NCBI RefSeq assembly: GCF_024139115.2 | Contig: NC_085141.1 | Coordinates: 130,075,822 to 130,139,821 of the forward strand | Source: Armigeres subalbatus | Taxonomy: Eukaryota > Arthropoda > Insecta > Diptera > Culicidae | Length of the DNA: 64,000 nt | Direction of reading: 5' to 3' | Shown: piece after piece, positions 1 through 9,756 of the stretch | Layout of the letters: every line of letters begins with the position of its first letter | How positions within the stretch are numbered: the first letter of the stretch is position 1 | Program-made: the position numbers and the translations under genes | Notes under the pieces: model-generated | Databases searched by the model: none | What the model saw: the letters and a program-made list of their open reading frames with translations, nothing else | What the model was told of the DNA's origin: nothing

Positions 1-1079
1 CGATTTTGGCAACACCCGTTTTTGGCAACATTTTCTTCCCGATTTTGGCAACAACCTCGCAAATATATTTTTCATTACTTTTTAGAGCTAAATTCTCTTT
101 ATTAATATGTAATAAGATAAACAAAACCAAAAGTGAATGTCATTAAGGTTTATATGCGTATTATAGACTCTGTACGAATAGTCGACACTTTCACTGAATT
201 AATGAACCACCACTCGTATTACCGCTCATTGCAAACAATGTCTATTGAAACTTTTCTGCTCTTTTTATTCACGTTTTCCATGTCCCTATACAAACTACCC
301 TAATCTAACCAGCCCACCGTAGAATGTCGTATTTTTTGGCATTTTTTGATTTTGTCGTCGATAAGCTGCTCACACCGTTGTACATAGTACAACACCTATT
401 AAGCCCGCTGTTTACATCACAATGCAACCGATACTGCATGAGTTATTCAGGAACAAGCAATCCCAGTAGGTTTAATTGCTAGTGATTGACACATTCGATT
501 TTCTAACTGCGCTGTTTAGCCATCAAGTCGTTTTGCTCATTACGCGCCGAGAAACTGTCATTTTATCATTTTATCCGTCTTTCTGCTGAATTCCCATAAA
601 GAAAATAAGCAACAATTTTATTTCAAAGAATCTAATTGTTTTAGATTTACGCAAATTTGTCTAGCAATTAATATCAGAACACTGTTGGCTATTCCATTTT
701 TCTGATGTGTAAATTGCATAACGAGCCTTTTGATTCCAGCATGTTTGCCAACAGTTCAACAGTAATGGTAAGAGTTTGGTAACATGTAACCGTAAGGCTC
801 TCGAGCAGGCATTGACTTAAATCAGATCATGAGAAAAAATCGGGTTAATCTAAACCTACTTGATGCTCTGCCGCGGGGCAAGTTATGAGTTTCCTAAGAT
901 CTTTGAAATTTTTGAAATTGGACGTTCGATGATTCACTGTTTAATGATCTTCAACGCTCACCAATGGAAGTCGATTGAGTGAAGCGAATCACTTGGTAAC
1001 ACAACAATGAGCGTCGTTCCGGTGCGCTGATAGCAGAAGCCATTCAAGCATTCAAAAAATGAAGACCTCTATGAGTCTG

Positions 1080-1310
1080 GAACTCTAGTACACACTTGTC
1101 TGCTGATATCGTTATCGGAGGTCAAGTGAGCCCAAGTACACGAGTTCTTCAACCACCTTGATTTTGTCGAATAGCCGTTGTCTTCTCTTGAGCCTACTTC
1201 ATCTTTAACGTATCAATCACTAGTCCGATCTGCTTTGCTTCACTCTTTAGTCTGATGTAGGATTCTTCCATCTTTTCAAAGTTATAATAATCAATGTAGT
1301 GCATGGAGAA
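1080..1310 (-). pseudogene. RTE-type LINE reverse transcriptase remnant
   Basis: On the minus strand, about 1275 down to 1200 encodes FEKMEESYIRLKSEAKQIGL. It matches in spacing and character the block that follows the catalytic FxDD motif in the RTE copies at 4.0 kb and 37.5 kb of this window (RRAVEEAF..KRETARIGLTIN). Further along the minus strand, around 1170-1125, comes VVEELVYLGSL and then, after a frameshift, a stretch resembling the VTxDND segment that also follows in those copies. The YIDYYNF stretch just upstream (minus strand, higher coordinates) looks like a decayed catalytic-site region. This is an ancient, frame-broken fragment of the polymerase C-terminal half, not a gene. Its sequence differs from the other two copies, so it is a different RTE subfamily or much older. 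Confidence 0.6.
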
Positions 1311-1941
1311 CTGGAGTGCGATGACCTGCAGCGAGCACCCAGTAGGTTGACTGCTATCGAGTATCAGAGGTGGCATGCCGCAAATGGTCCTCCAACTTCC
1401 ACTTGGCCACACTATCACTCGTAGTGCGAGGTGCACATAGTGCTCATAGATCAATCATTGCCGCCTGAAATATTCCTGTGTTGAGTGCTAGGAGACCGAC
1501 TAGTGTAAAGGGATTTGGTTTTAGTGAGTTGAGTGTAGTTAACCCATACTTGCACTACACTTGACCAATGTGCAGAATGCAGATTTCCGTTACCATTTTC
1601 TAAAACAATGGAACGTCTTATGCCTTGGACTCTTTTTTTCCATAATGTCAGCAAAAATTGTGCACAGAACTTTATTCTCTATCACACCGACCACAAGAAA
1701 GTTTGCCTCTATCAAAATCCATTATATAAGAATCCGAAATTTGTAGCACATTTAGTCATCTTGTATCCGTCAGATGGCTATTTGATTTATATAGTGAATT
1801 ATGATAAAAACAAGCATTTTCATTGGACTAAAATTTATATGAGATGTCAGATTGAAGCACTTCAATGGACTACTATATAAACGTTTTTTTATCACTACAA
1901 TTTTTTGTAAGGACATGGCCGACGCTATTGTTAATTTCAAA

Positions 1942-2083
1942 TCTAGACCAACATTTGAAAAGGGCGTAACAGCCAAAATTTATTCCTTCTGATTCTTTGT
2001 CCACATATATAGCTTTATACGTAGACGAAGAATCAGAAGGAATAAATTTTGGCTGTTACGCCCTTTTCAAATGTTGGTCTAGA
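1942..2083. repeat. Perfect inverted repeat, 56-bp arms, 30-nt loop
   Basis: The arm 1942-1997 (starting TCTAGACCAACATTTG, ending GATTCTT) is repeated exactly, base for base, as its reverse complement at 2028-2083. The spacer 1998-2027 is 30 nt. Flanking sequence outside the arms is not symmetrical. A transcript in either direction would fold into a 56-bp uninterrupted duplex. Possible identities are a young palindromic MITE core, a recent inverted duplication, or a hairpin small-RNA precursor. Nothing in the sequence chooses among them. Confidence 0.9.
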
Positions 2084-2414
2084 AATATTATTTATTATTA
2101 AATTTGTATTTTAAAATTGACTAATTAGTTACATTATCGTTTGATTACCATTCTTGAGTTTGTTTCAATTTTGTTTGAGCTACAATCTTCGAGTTATGAA
2201 TAATATCGCAAAAATGACAATTATGATACACGTGCATCACTTGAACACACTCCGCATACTTTGTAGTACATATTTTAGTATTTAGTATTTAGCTTCAATA
2301 ATGAAAAGAAAAAAAATTGAAATTTTGTTTGAAATTTTTTTCCCGTTTTTGGCAACATCCCCATTTTGGCAACATTAAAATCCGGTCGTGTTGCCAAAAT
2401 CGGGAAGGGACTGT

Positions 2415-2612
2415 ATTGTGTTCTGCATTGCGCGGCCGGTAATAAAATTAATCAGTTCAGTGCGTGATCTCTTTTGTTTCGGACAGCAGAACGATCGCGC
2501 GGTCGGCCGAATTATTGTGTTCTGCATTGCGCGGCCGGTAATAAAATTAATAAGTTCAGTGCGTGATCTCTCTTGTTTCGAAGCGGGCTTGGTAGTCATA
2601 TGGCTACTGCTT
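2415..2612 (+). repeat. Tandem pair of 99-bp monomers
   Basis: ATTGTGTTCTGCATTGCGCG begins at 2415 and recurs at 2514, with matching sequence through GTGCGTGATCTC. The interval ACAGCAGAACGATCGCGCGG between the copies also recurs at 58.6 kb ahead of that copy of the monomer. Tandem 5' monomers of this kind act as promoters in some LINEs. That function here is inference only. Confidence 0.75.
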
Positions 2613-2650
2613 CTGCCTCATACGCAGGAGGTCGTAGGTTCAATCCCAGG
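2586..2650 (+). promoter_or_regulatory. tRNA-like internal Pol III promoter (A and B boxes)
   Basis: GGTTCAATCCC at 2638-2648 matches the eukaryotic B box (GGTTCGANTCC), and TGGTAGTCATATGGCTACTGC at about 2590-2610 occupies the A-box position. The spacing is right for a tRNA-derived SINE head. The cloverleaf is not good enough to call a tRNA gene. Confidence 0.5.
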
Positions 2651-3205
2651 TCCGTTCCATTCTCCTACTTTGAATCTTTCTCTTAATTTCTCATGTTCTA
2701 GCAATCGCTAGATCTGGAAATGGACTTCCATACCGTTTCCATTACTATTCCTATACTTTCAACTTGAGTATTCTAACAGTAATCTGCTAGAATTGGAAAT
2801 GAACTATAGAGCTCGTTTCCTACATCCAATTAGAAATTCCATCAGTTACCTTCTCCTATCTATCACATTGGCAGCTCGTTAACCAAGACGGACCTCTGCA
2901 TCTCCAACCTAACACAGAATTTCCAACAAATTCCGCATGAACTCGTGGCAAGTGCAGAAATATATTCGGCTTGCAGTGGGCGAGTGATTGCATCATCATT
3001 TCCTCCCCTTCTCTACATTGACTTGCATTCTGACGTGGCAGGCGCCAGTATGACCTATCAAATGAGATCACCAGTACTTGTACATTGAAGATGTGTGCTA
3101 GTCCCAAGCAAACATCTGTTGGTTCCCTGTGCAAGAACAGCTGATCTGGTCATAATGGAGTAGCAACTACGAGCAGTCAATCAAGCTCAAGCTCAAGCTC
3201 AAGCT

Positions 3206-4812
3206 GGAGGAAGTGACGGTGCATCGGTGAACAGAATAAATATTAGCGACGATGGACAAGCTGTGGAGTCACCTACACTAGATGAGGTTAAAAAAGCTGT
3301 TAAAGAGCTGAAAAACAATAAGGCTGCGGGGAAGGACCAGCTCCCGGCTGAACTTCTCAAACATGGCAGTGAGCAGCTTTATGAAGTTCTGCGCCATATT
3401 ATGTCGAAAATATGGGAAGACGAGGCAATGCCTGCTAGCTGGTTGGACGGCCTCATTTGCCCTCTCTTTAAGAAAGGGCACACCCTGGAGTGCGCCAATT
3501 ACCGAGGAATAACCCTCCTTAACTCGGCGTACAAAATTATGTCTCGTATTCTGTTCAACAGATTGAGACCGCTTGAAGAGTCGGCGAATACCAAGCAGGT
3601 TTTCGTGAGGGCCGATCAACGACGGATCAAATGTTTACCCTGAGACAAATCCTTGATAAATTGCGGGAGTACAACTTGCAGACACATCATCTGTTTATTG
3701 ATTTCAAGGCGGCGTACGATTCAGTGAAACGGAATGAATTATGGCAAATTATGCTTGAACATGGTTTTCCGGCGAAACTGATACGGCTGATTCGTTGGAC
3801 GGATCGAAATCAAGTGTAAGGGTTGCGGATGAAATATCGACGTCATTTGTTACCTTAGATGGATTAAAGCAGGGTGATGCACTCTCGAATCTACTGTTCA
3901 ACATAGCGCTCGAGGGAGCGATAAGGAGAGCTGGTGTGCAAAGAAGCGGTACCATTATCACAAAATCGCATATGCTTCTGGGATTTGTGGACGATATCGA
4001 TATTATCGGAATTGATCGCCGTGCCGTGGAAGAGGCTTTTGTGCCTTTTAAGAGGGAGACAGCGAGGATTGGACTCACGATCAATACCAGCAAAACGAAG
4101 TACATGGTCGCTGGCAATCTATGTGGTTTTATTAGTGGTGGTGGTAGCAAAATGGTGCTGGATGGTGAAAAATTTGAAGTGGTAGAAGAATTTGTGTATC
4201 TTGGAACATTAGTGACGTGCGATAATGATGTTACCCGCGAGGTGAAAAGGCGTATTGCAGCTGCAAATAGGGCTTATTACGGACTTCGTAACCAGCTTAA
4301 GTCCCGTAGTCTGCAAACGAAAACAAAACTCGCGCTGTATACTACTCTGATTCTTCCGGTGGCTTTATACGGCCATGAGACATGGACGTTAAAGGAGGCT
4401 GATCGGAGATCTCTCGGAGTGTTTGAGCGTAAGGTGCTGCGGACAATACTCGGCGATAAACTGGAGAACGGTATCTGGCGGCGTCGCATGAATCACGAAT
4501 TGTACCAGGTGTATTAAGGGCTGGATATTATTAAGCTTATACAACACGGCAGACTACGGTGGGCTGGTCACGTTATTCGTATGCCGGAAGAACGTCAAGC
4601 GAAGATAATATTTAGTAGAGAACCCGGAAGCGGCCGCAGGCTTCGTGGAAGGCCGCGTACACGATGGCTTTTTGCAGTTGAAAAGAACCTGAGGGCGCTC
4701 AATGTTCAGGGCGACTGGAAGCGATTGGCCCAGGATCGAGTCCAGTGGAGAAGGATACTCTATTCGGCGTAGGTTCATCGAAGAGCTGTAGCACATCAAG
4801 TATCAAGTTAGT
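3206..4812 (+). pseudogene. RTE-clade (JAM1-like) LINE reverse transcriptase, 5'-truncated and frameshifted
   Basis: Successive frames encode an RTE-type polymerase. At 3227-3600 are the N-terminal RT blocks (NNKAAGKDQLPAELLKHGSE, ANYRGITLLNSAYKIMSRIL). A frameshift falls near 3595. At 3631-3800 is the block with the first catalytic aspartate (FIDFKAAYDSV, about 3694-3726). A second shift falls near 3800. At 3800-4517 come the KQGDALSNLLFN block and the catalytic box, which reads FVDD (3983-3994) instead of the usual FADD, then FVYLGTLVTC and the thumb (ALYGHETWTLKEADRR). A stop and shift follow, and 4581-4772 holds the RTE C-terminal signature (RGRPRTRWL, AQDRVQW). The end at 4785-4812 has short ATCAAGT-like repeats typical of RTE tails. 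The endonuclease domain is missing. Dead copy. Confidence 0.85.
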
Positions 4813-5218
4813 ACGTTATTCAGTGGTAGCAACTACGAATTGTGCGATCATAATACTTATACTCGCTACTTACGCCACATCTCTCACTTCTAACTTTTCG
4901 CTTTTCATTTCTCATACAAAATTCAATTAATTTCCCTTCCACATTTCTTATGTTTGCTTCTCAATGTTTTGTTGCCATTTTTTTCATCTCAGACTCCATA
5001 TAAAAAAATGTAAACATTGCCCTCATGAAACTTCACTCGCCATTTAAATACGGGTAAAAAATTGCCCTCATATGATGCCATATGACGTCATGATGCAATG
5101 GTTCATAGTTTTTAGTCGTTTAACATGACTTGCGCCTTGCAGGTTAAAACGACGGGCACTTTTATCGGCATAATCGTCGACGAAAGTACAGAATATACCA
5201 GTTCTGCACGGAGGTGTT
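4813..5218. other. Unassigned AT-rich spacer
   Basis: No coding or structural feature is supported. 4840-4930 is rich in CTCACTTCTC-like low-complexity sequence similar to 61.2-61.4 kb. ATTGCCCTCAT occurs twice within 4990-5080. Confidence 0.6.
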
Positions 5219-5226
5219 CGTTATAG

Positions 5227-6206
5227 CAGAGGTTCCCAAACTTTTTGGATACGCGACCCACCTAGCAGACTCCCAAATTGGTTGCGACCCACCAGGTACA
5301 AATGCATTGATTTTTATAAATTGGATAAAAATGAGTTTCCGTTAGATTTACCAAATTATAATAAATTGCTTCAAATCCCATCATTGTATTTTTGTTTTTT
5401 GAATTGGATGTGGAACTTGATTGGATTTGGATTGGTTTTGAATTGGTTTTGAATTGGATTTGGATTGGATTTGCATTGGATTTGAATTAGATTGTATTTC
5501 AACTGGATTTGGAAATTAATTAGATTTGGATTGAATTAGAATTAGATTTGGATATGATTTTGATTGTATTTAGATTGGAATTGGATCGAATTTTTATTGG
5601 ATTTAGATCGGATTCGAATTAGATTTGGATTTGATTTAGGTTGGATTTGAATTAGATTTTGATTGGCTTTAAATTGGAATTAGATTTGGATTTTATTTGG
5701 GTTGGATTTGAATTAGATTTTGATTCGATTCGAAGTTAAATTGGATTTCAACTTTTATGGATTGGATTTGAAATAGATTTGGATTGTATTTGGATTGGAT
5801 TTAGATTGGGTTGGATTTAAATTAGATTTGAAATTGAATTGGATTTGCATTTGATATGGATTGGATTTGGCTTTGAATCAAACTTGGGTTGGATGTGATT
5901 TGGATTTAGGTGGGATTTTGAATTGATTCAGATTAGTTCTGGATTGGGTTTTGATTAGATATGGATTGTATTGAACTTCATTCTATTTGCCATTTGCACA
6001 ATACAAGAAGACCAATTACCTCGTCAAGTTTGATGTTCTCTTATAATCGAATCATTACTTAGATCGTTTATCTAAAAACTGGTATAGATTTGTGCTGGTA
6101 TAAATAGTGACAAAGTTATAAATCAAGATTTGTCTTTCGCGACCCACCATTATTGATCAGCCTACGACCCCCCTGGAGGTCGCGACCCACAGTTTGGGAA
6201 CCCATG
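5227..6206. mobile_element. Non-autonomous hAT-like element with 8-bp target duplication
   Basis: The ends are CAGAGGTTCCCAAACT (5227) and, inverted, CATGGGTTCCCAAACT (ending 6206): a 14/16 match, continued inward by GCGACCCACC-like sequence on both sides. Exactly flanking them is the same octamer CGTTATAG at 5219-5226 and 6207-6214, a perfect 8-bp target site duplication. The terminal motif (CAGNGGTTCCCAAACT) and the 8-bp duplication are the established marks of the hAT superfamily. There is no transposase. The interior is mostly an AT-rich minisatellite (see next entry). Boundaries are firm. Confidence 0.9.
5395..5965 (+). repeat. Degenerate TTGGATTTG/ATTAGATTT minisatellite inside the hAT element
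   Basis: About 570 bp consist of variants of TTGGATTTGAATTAGATTT in irregular order. The strand is strongly G/T-rich and cytosine-poor. Units are 10-25 bp and too diverged to give an exact period by eye. It fills the centre of the hAT-like element. Confidence 0.8.
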
Positions 6207-6382
6207 CGTTATAGTGATTTAAAAGATTTAACACTTGATTATAAATAAATTAAAAACCCTTGTGATTGATTTAAAGTAAAATTGCAACAAAGCCATATTT
6301 CAGCCAAATTGATTACCTCGTGATTTATTTTCAACATTTTTAGGAACATAAATCATGATGGTAAAACAATAGTAGATCATTT

Positions 6383-6537
6383 CTCGCTTAACCTTTCAAA
6401 AGGACCTAAGTAACATTTTTTTCATTAATTAATTTGAATACTGCAATCAATAGCTTTCATGTTGTTCTTTTAATTGCGCTATTCAAATTAATTCGTGAAA
6501 AAAATGTTACTTAGGTCCTTTTGAAAAGTTAAGCGAG
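6383..6537. mobile_element. 155-bp MITE with 4-bp target duplication (copy 1)
   Basis: The long terminal inverted repeats start CTCGCTTAACCTTTCAAAAG and end in the mirror image GTTAAGCGAG. The target duplication ATTT is at 6379-6382 and 6538-6541. A second copy of identical length is at 63080-63234 with its own duplication, AGTT. Internal sequence (CTGCAATCAATAGCTTTCAT) is shared. TEs of Aedes with 4-bp duplications are commonly filed as m4bp MITEs. The autonomous partner is not visible here. Confidence 0.9.
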
Positions 6538-6541
6538 ATTT

Positions 6542-7419
6542 GCTTACTTTTAAAGGACAATGAACCAAATTTTCAGTATTTCGGGATAGGTAACTGTGGA
6601 TGTGTGGATGTATAAATTGTATATTCATTGGAAATCGACCAGGTCTACAAAGAAACCAATTTCAGTACTTTGACCATAAAATCAACGCTGACCGATAATC
6701 AACGCTGTAGCTTGCAGGATAATTAACAAGTAGCTACTTTTACTCCAGGGAACATCATCTTTAAAAAGTATCCGCAAACAAAAACACATTTTTATGTAGC
6801 ATTACCATACACAAATAATCTCTTGTATCTTGTTTTCAAGCTGAGGTTTCTTCCCAAATAGTGCGGTAGGAAATTTTGATGGTACGGAATTGTTAACTGG
6901 AACGCTATTTTTACTGATATGTTTGACAATGCTTACTAATTTTAATTTAGTTTATGGAATATCAATGACAATAGAAAGGTTGGTAGGCAAGTTATGTAGG
7001 ACGAATATTATTGCAACATTCATACATCCCGAGCAGCACTCATACGACTACGTCTGGTTACATATGAGTTGCAGTAACTAATGTGAAACATGTGTGCTGC
7101 TAGGGACACATGGTACTTTGTATGGTCACAATAGCCCCATACTCAGGTGTTGTAGACGCTTCCATGACGTTTGTAATATTTGAAAGACGACTTTGAAGAA
7201 TAGATTAAGATCACTACCTTAAGTTATACAATCTGTGCAACAAACAAACGTTGAAGATGGTGGATAAATCAATAAATAAATAAGTCAATCTGGTCGGGAA
7301 TAGGGATATTGCTCAAATTGGGCATCTTCCTATCATGATTCCATAATATTTGATACCGAGAGACATTATTCTTCCACCGTGCAACTGAACGGATTCCTGT
7401 AAGCATGAAAATGTTTGCC
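6542..7419. other. Unassigned AT-rich DNA
   Basis: No gene is supported. An open frame at 6890-7081 has no features of a real protein. A short AATAAATAAATAA run at about 7268-7280 could be the 3' tail of an old retroposon. Confidence 0.5.
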
Positions 7420-8560
7420 TCCTAACGGTGGGTGGCAGGCATTTGAATTCGATGTCGAGAGCTGCTTCACCTCAATGCAAACGAAAACATAAACATAAGT
7501 TGTTGTTTAGGCATCAGCAGCATCTCCAGTCGGATTAAATAACAACTTGAATAAGCAGCACCGTCCCGCACCCGTCGCCGCTGGCTTTGGCTTTCGGTTC
7601 ACTGGCAATGGGGAGGCTATCAACGGGTGATTGAATCAAAACTGGACCAAAACGTGTGGATTTAAAGGCACTATCTGGCCCAAGTAAACCCCGAAGTTAT
7701 ATTGACCAAGCGATGAGCACCGATGCGATAGAAGATGCCCGGCCGATTTAGACATCCATAATGTCTCGAGATCTGTGAACCGTGAATAAGCCTCTTTGGG
7801 CCATTTATGGGTCCCAAGTGGTGTCTGCGTGGCTTGAAGCCGGCAATGACAGAAGTAGCACCGGTGTGGACGGCTCGCTGATATCTTCAATAGCATAATG
7901 TGTGTCTATTTGTGCTGAAGTGCAAATCCACTTAGCGACCCCTCCTCTGTGTGCCATACCAGAATCAACCAAGTAGTAAGAAGCATTATCTGCGAGGTGA
8001 GCTTTCTGCTTAAGCATGAAGCCGGCACGAGGTTACCGATCACCGGAGGGGCAGAGACGGCTCTTTGGCTAATGACAATTGATGGGTTAATTGAATCGGT
8101 TTAAAATAGCTCTCGATTATGAAATTGCCGCAAATTGGTCCGGGCCGCGGGCAGTCTTTGCCGAGGGTCTGCGAAATCGGTCGTCGACTATTGCGCGCCG
8201 TCCGTTGCCTTGTGTGCGGATGCAGTTTGCAAAATTGCTCGGCTGATTGGGTTGGCCTGCATGCCTGCATGCTGGACCGACGGAGTGGATCTTCGCTACG
8301 GTTAGGAACTGAATTTCCACACTTCCCGGAAGATATTGTTAGCTTATCAAGCTCGACACAATACATCTGGTGGGCAAAACCGATCCATTTGAGCTGGTTT
8401 TGGTCTGAATAAAGAGCAATTGTGATGATTGATTTGACTGCCATTTTGAAATAGATTGATTGATTGCTTGATTGTGGTGAAGGCTAGTGCCTCGAGGTGG
8501 TGTGTCCATTTTAAAGAAGTTTTACAAGAATTGGCGTTTGATTGAGCGATTCGTTTCGGA
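7420..8560. other. GC-richer single-copy island, non-coding
   Basis: This 1.1-kb stretch has visibly higher GC than its surroundings (for example 8130-8300), no tandem or inverted structure, and no match to any repeat elsewhere in the window. Open frames exist on both strands but they overlap each other, none is clearly protein-like, and no splice-bounded exon can be argued. An intronic or intergenic regulatory island is the likeliest explanation. An unrecognised exon is possible. Confidence 0.4.
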
Positions 8561-8974
8561 TTCAATTATTTGGAAGAGTTTGAATGACTGTGAATGAAAA
8601 ATTACTTTCAATTTATAAACAAATGGAACACTGTACCTGAAACGGAATGTAAATCCGAAAACCTATAATGTCGTTTCATGATGGCCTAAGTCATAAATGT
8701 ATTCGTTAAATTCATTGGTGTTTTAAAACCCCTATTAATCCACATAGCGGTAATGGTGGCTTTCTCGAGTATCATTAAAATAATATTCTGTGAGCTTAGT
8801 CCGATTTTGCGCTTTCTCAATATGAAATGATGAGACTATATTTCCCGTGGAATGTAACTTGTTGCAAGCAAACCAGTTAAATGTAAGTATAAAAAAATGT
8901 GAGTTTTTATGCGCTGATGCATACACAAGATCACACCTCAGTTCTTTGAGCTGAGTCGAATCCAATAGAACACT

Positions 8975-9070
8975 ATGTGTCTTCGAACCTCATATAAAAA
9001 GTTCGATTTTGTAGTGATACTATAACCTTCGTGCACACTTAGTGTACATTGTACAAGAATGACTAAAATT
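8975..9070 (+). mobile_element. Partial copy of the GCCTTTCTCG microsatellite-bearing MITE family
   Basis: ATAAAAAGTTCGATTTTGTA, then a diverged GTGTACATTGTACAAG end, match the right end of the fuller copy at 46024-46430 (ATAAAAAGTTCGATTTTGGA, then TTGTACGAGAAAGGC). Only the last 100 bp of the element are present. The remainder of 8561-9754 is AT-rich and shows nothing else that I can support. Confidence 0.5.
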
Positions 9071-9734
9071 TAAGTAAAAAATCGTTTTTTCCCACTTCAA
9101 TTCAATAGAAGTCAGCTCTAATAGATTTTGGTGGTAGTTTGGAAAGGCAGTTCAAATTGTCTGAATATTTGCAGCACAAAACAATGTTTACGTTCGCGGT
9201 TTGCGCTTATGAAATCACAATTTCGATTGACTGAACGAAATCACGTGGGCCGCATCATGGAAATAAATTATTTATGTGAGGCTTTTCGCTTCGATCGTAA
9301 GTGCCAAAATTGGAAGCGCAAGTGATCACCTTCTGTGCGCTACAGACGACATTGGGGCTGCATTATTATTTTTTTATGTTATGCGTTTTTTCAAGGCTCA
9401 AGCATAGAGGCAATAATAAACAGTTATTAGCTGTGAAATTGTGAATTAATTTGTAGTAACCATCAATTTTTTTTTGTTTACAAAATATTGGTCACAAAAA
9501 TGTGTTCATTGTGGGCTGGAGCTCACGAAATATAATTCCGTGATAAATTATTTAGAACGAGCCAGTTTTTTTTTTGTAATGACACGATATTGATACACTA
9601 TGAAATGATGAGTTGACATCTGGTAAGTGTCGTTAAACATAGCGCTGGTCCTCACATGTTCCAATTTTCACGCTACCATATGGGTCTGCCGTTGACAATA
9701 GACCTACAGTTAAGGGTTGTCTACTTAGCTGGTA

Positions 9735-9756
9735 GTGTATTCAGATCACTTCCGGG
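9735..9756 (+). repeat. Array landmark GTGTATTCAGATCACTT, copy 1
   Basis: This non-satellite sequence precedes the first unit and is followed by a GAAATGAGG variant unit. It recurs inside the array at 11364, 15858, 16405 and 20499, always followed by the same variant unit, so the array's own left edge has been copied into its interior. Confidence 0.85.

Larger units (their letters stand above)
1..2405. mobile_element. DNA element with TTTTGGCAACA subterminal repeats, left end cut by the window
   Basis: The window opens with CGATTTTGGCAACAC, and a reverse complement of it (GTGTTGCCAAAATCGGG) ends at about 2405. Both ends carry extra copies of the TTTTGGCAACA core: three within the first 60 bases in one orientation, and 2345-2405 with copies in both orientations. 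This is the layout of a non-autonomous DNA transposon with terminal and subterminal repeats. The outermost 2-3 bases of the left end lie outside the window, so no target duplication can be checked. No transposase is visible. Inside are a LINE remnant (about 1080-1310, minus) and a perfect hairpin (1942-2083). The rest (60-1080, 1310-1940, 2090-2340) is AT-rich and shows nothing recognisable. Two independent insertions sharing a terminus is the main alternative. Confidence 0.5.
2406..3205 (+). mobile_element. SINE-like / LINE-derived element A with tandem 5' monomers and AAGCTC tail
   Basis: The element opens with two copies of a 99-bp monomer (2415-2513 and 2514-2612) sharing the motifs GTGTTCTGCATTGCGCGG and GTTCAGTGCGTGATCTC. 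A tRNA-like Pol III promoter follows (2586-2650), then a body of about 520 bp, then a hexamer tail of AAGCTC units at 3182-3205. A third copy of the monomer occurs at 58589-58681. The 3' part (TTTCCTCCCC..., then a CGTGGCAGGCGCC-like stretch at about 3040) resembles the 3' modules at 47.8 kb and 58.9-59.0 kb, although each ends in a different short tandem tail. This suggests a LINE-dependent non-autonomous family. Exact 5' limit and target duplications were not found. The RTE fragment begins directly after the tail. Confidence 0.5.

Noticed and set aside
8040..8444. 134-codon minus frame in the 7.4-8.6 kb island
   Set aside because: GC-rich composition explains the lack of stops. Overlapping frames on both strands are equally open.
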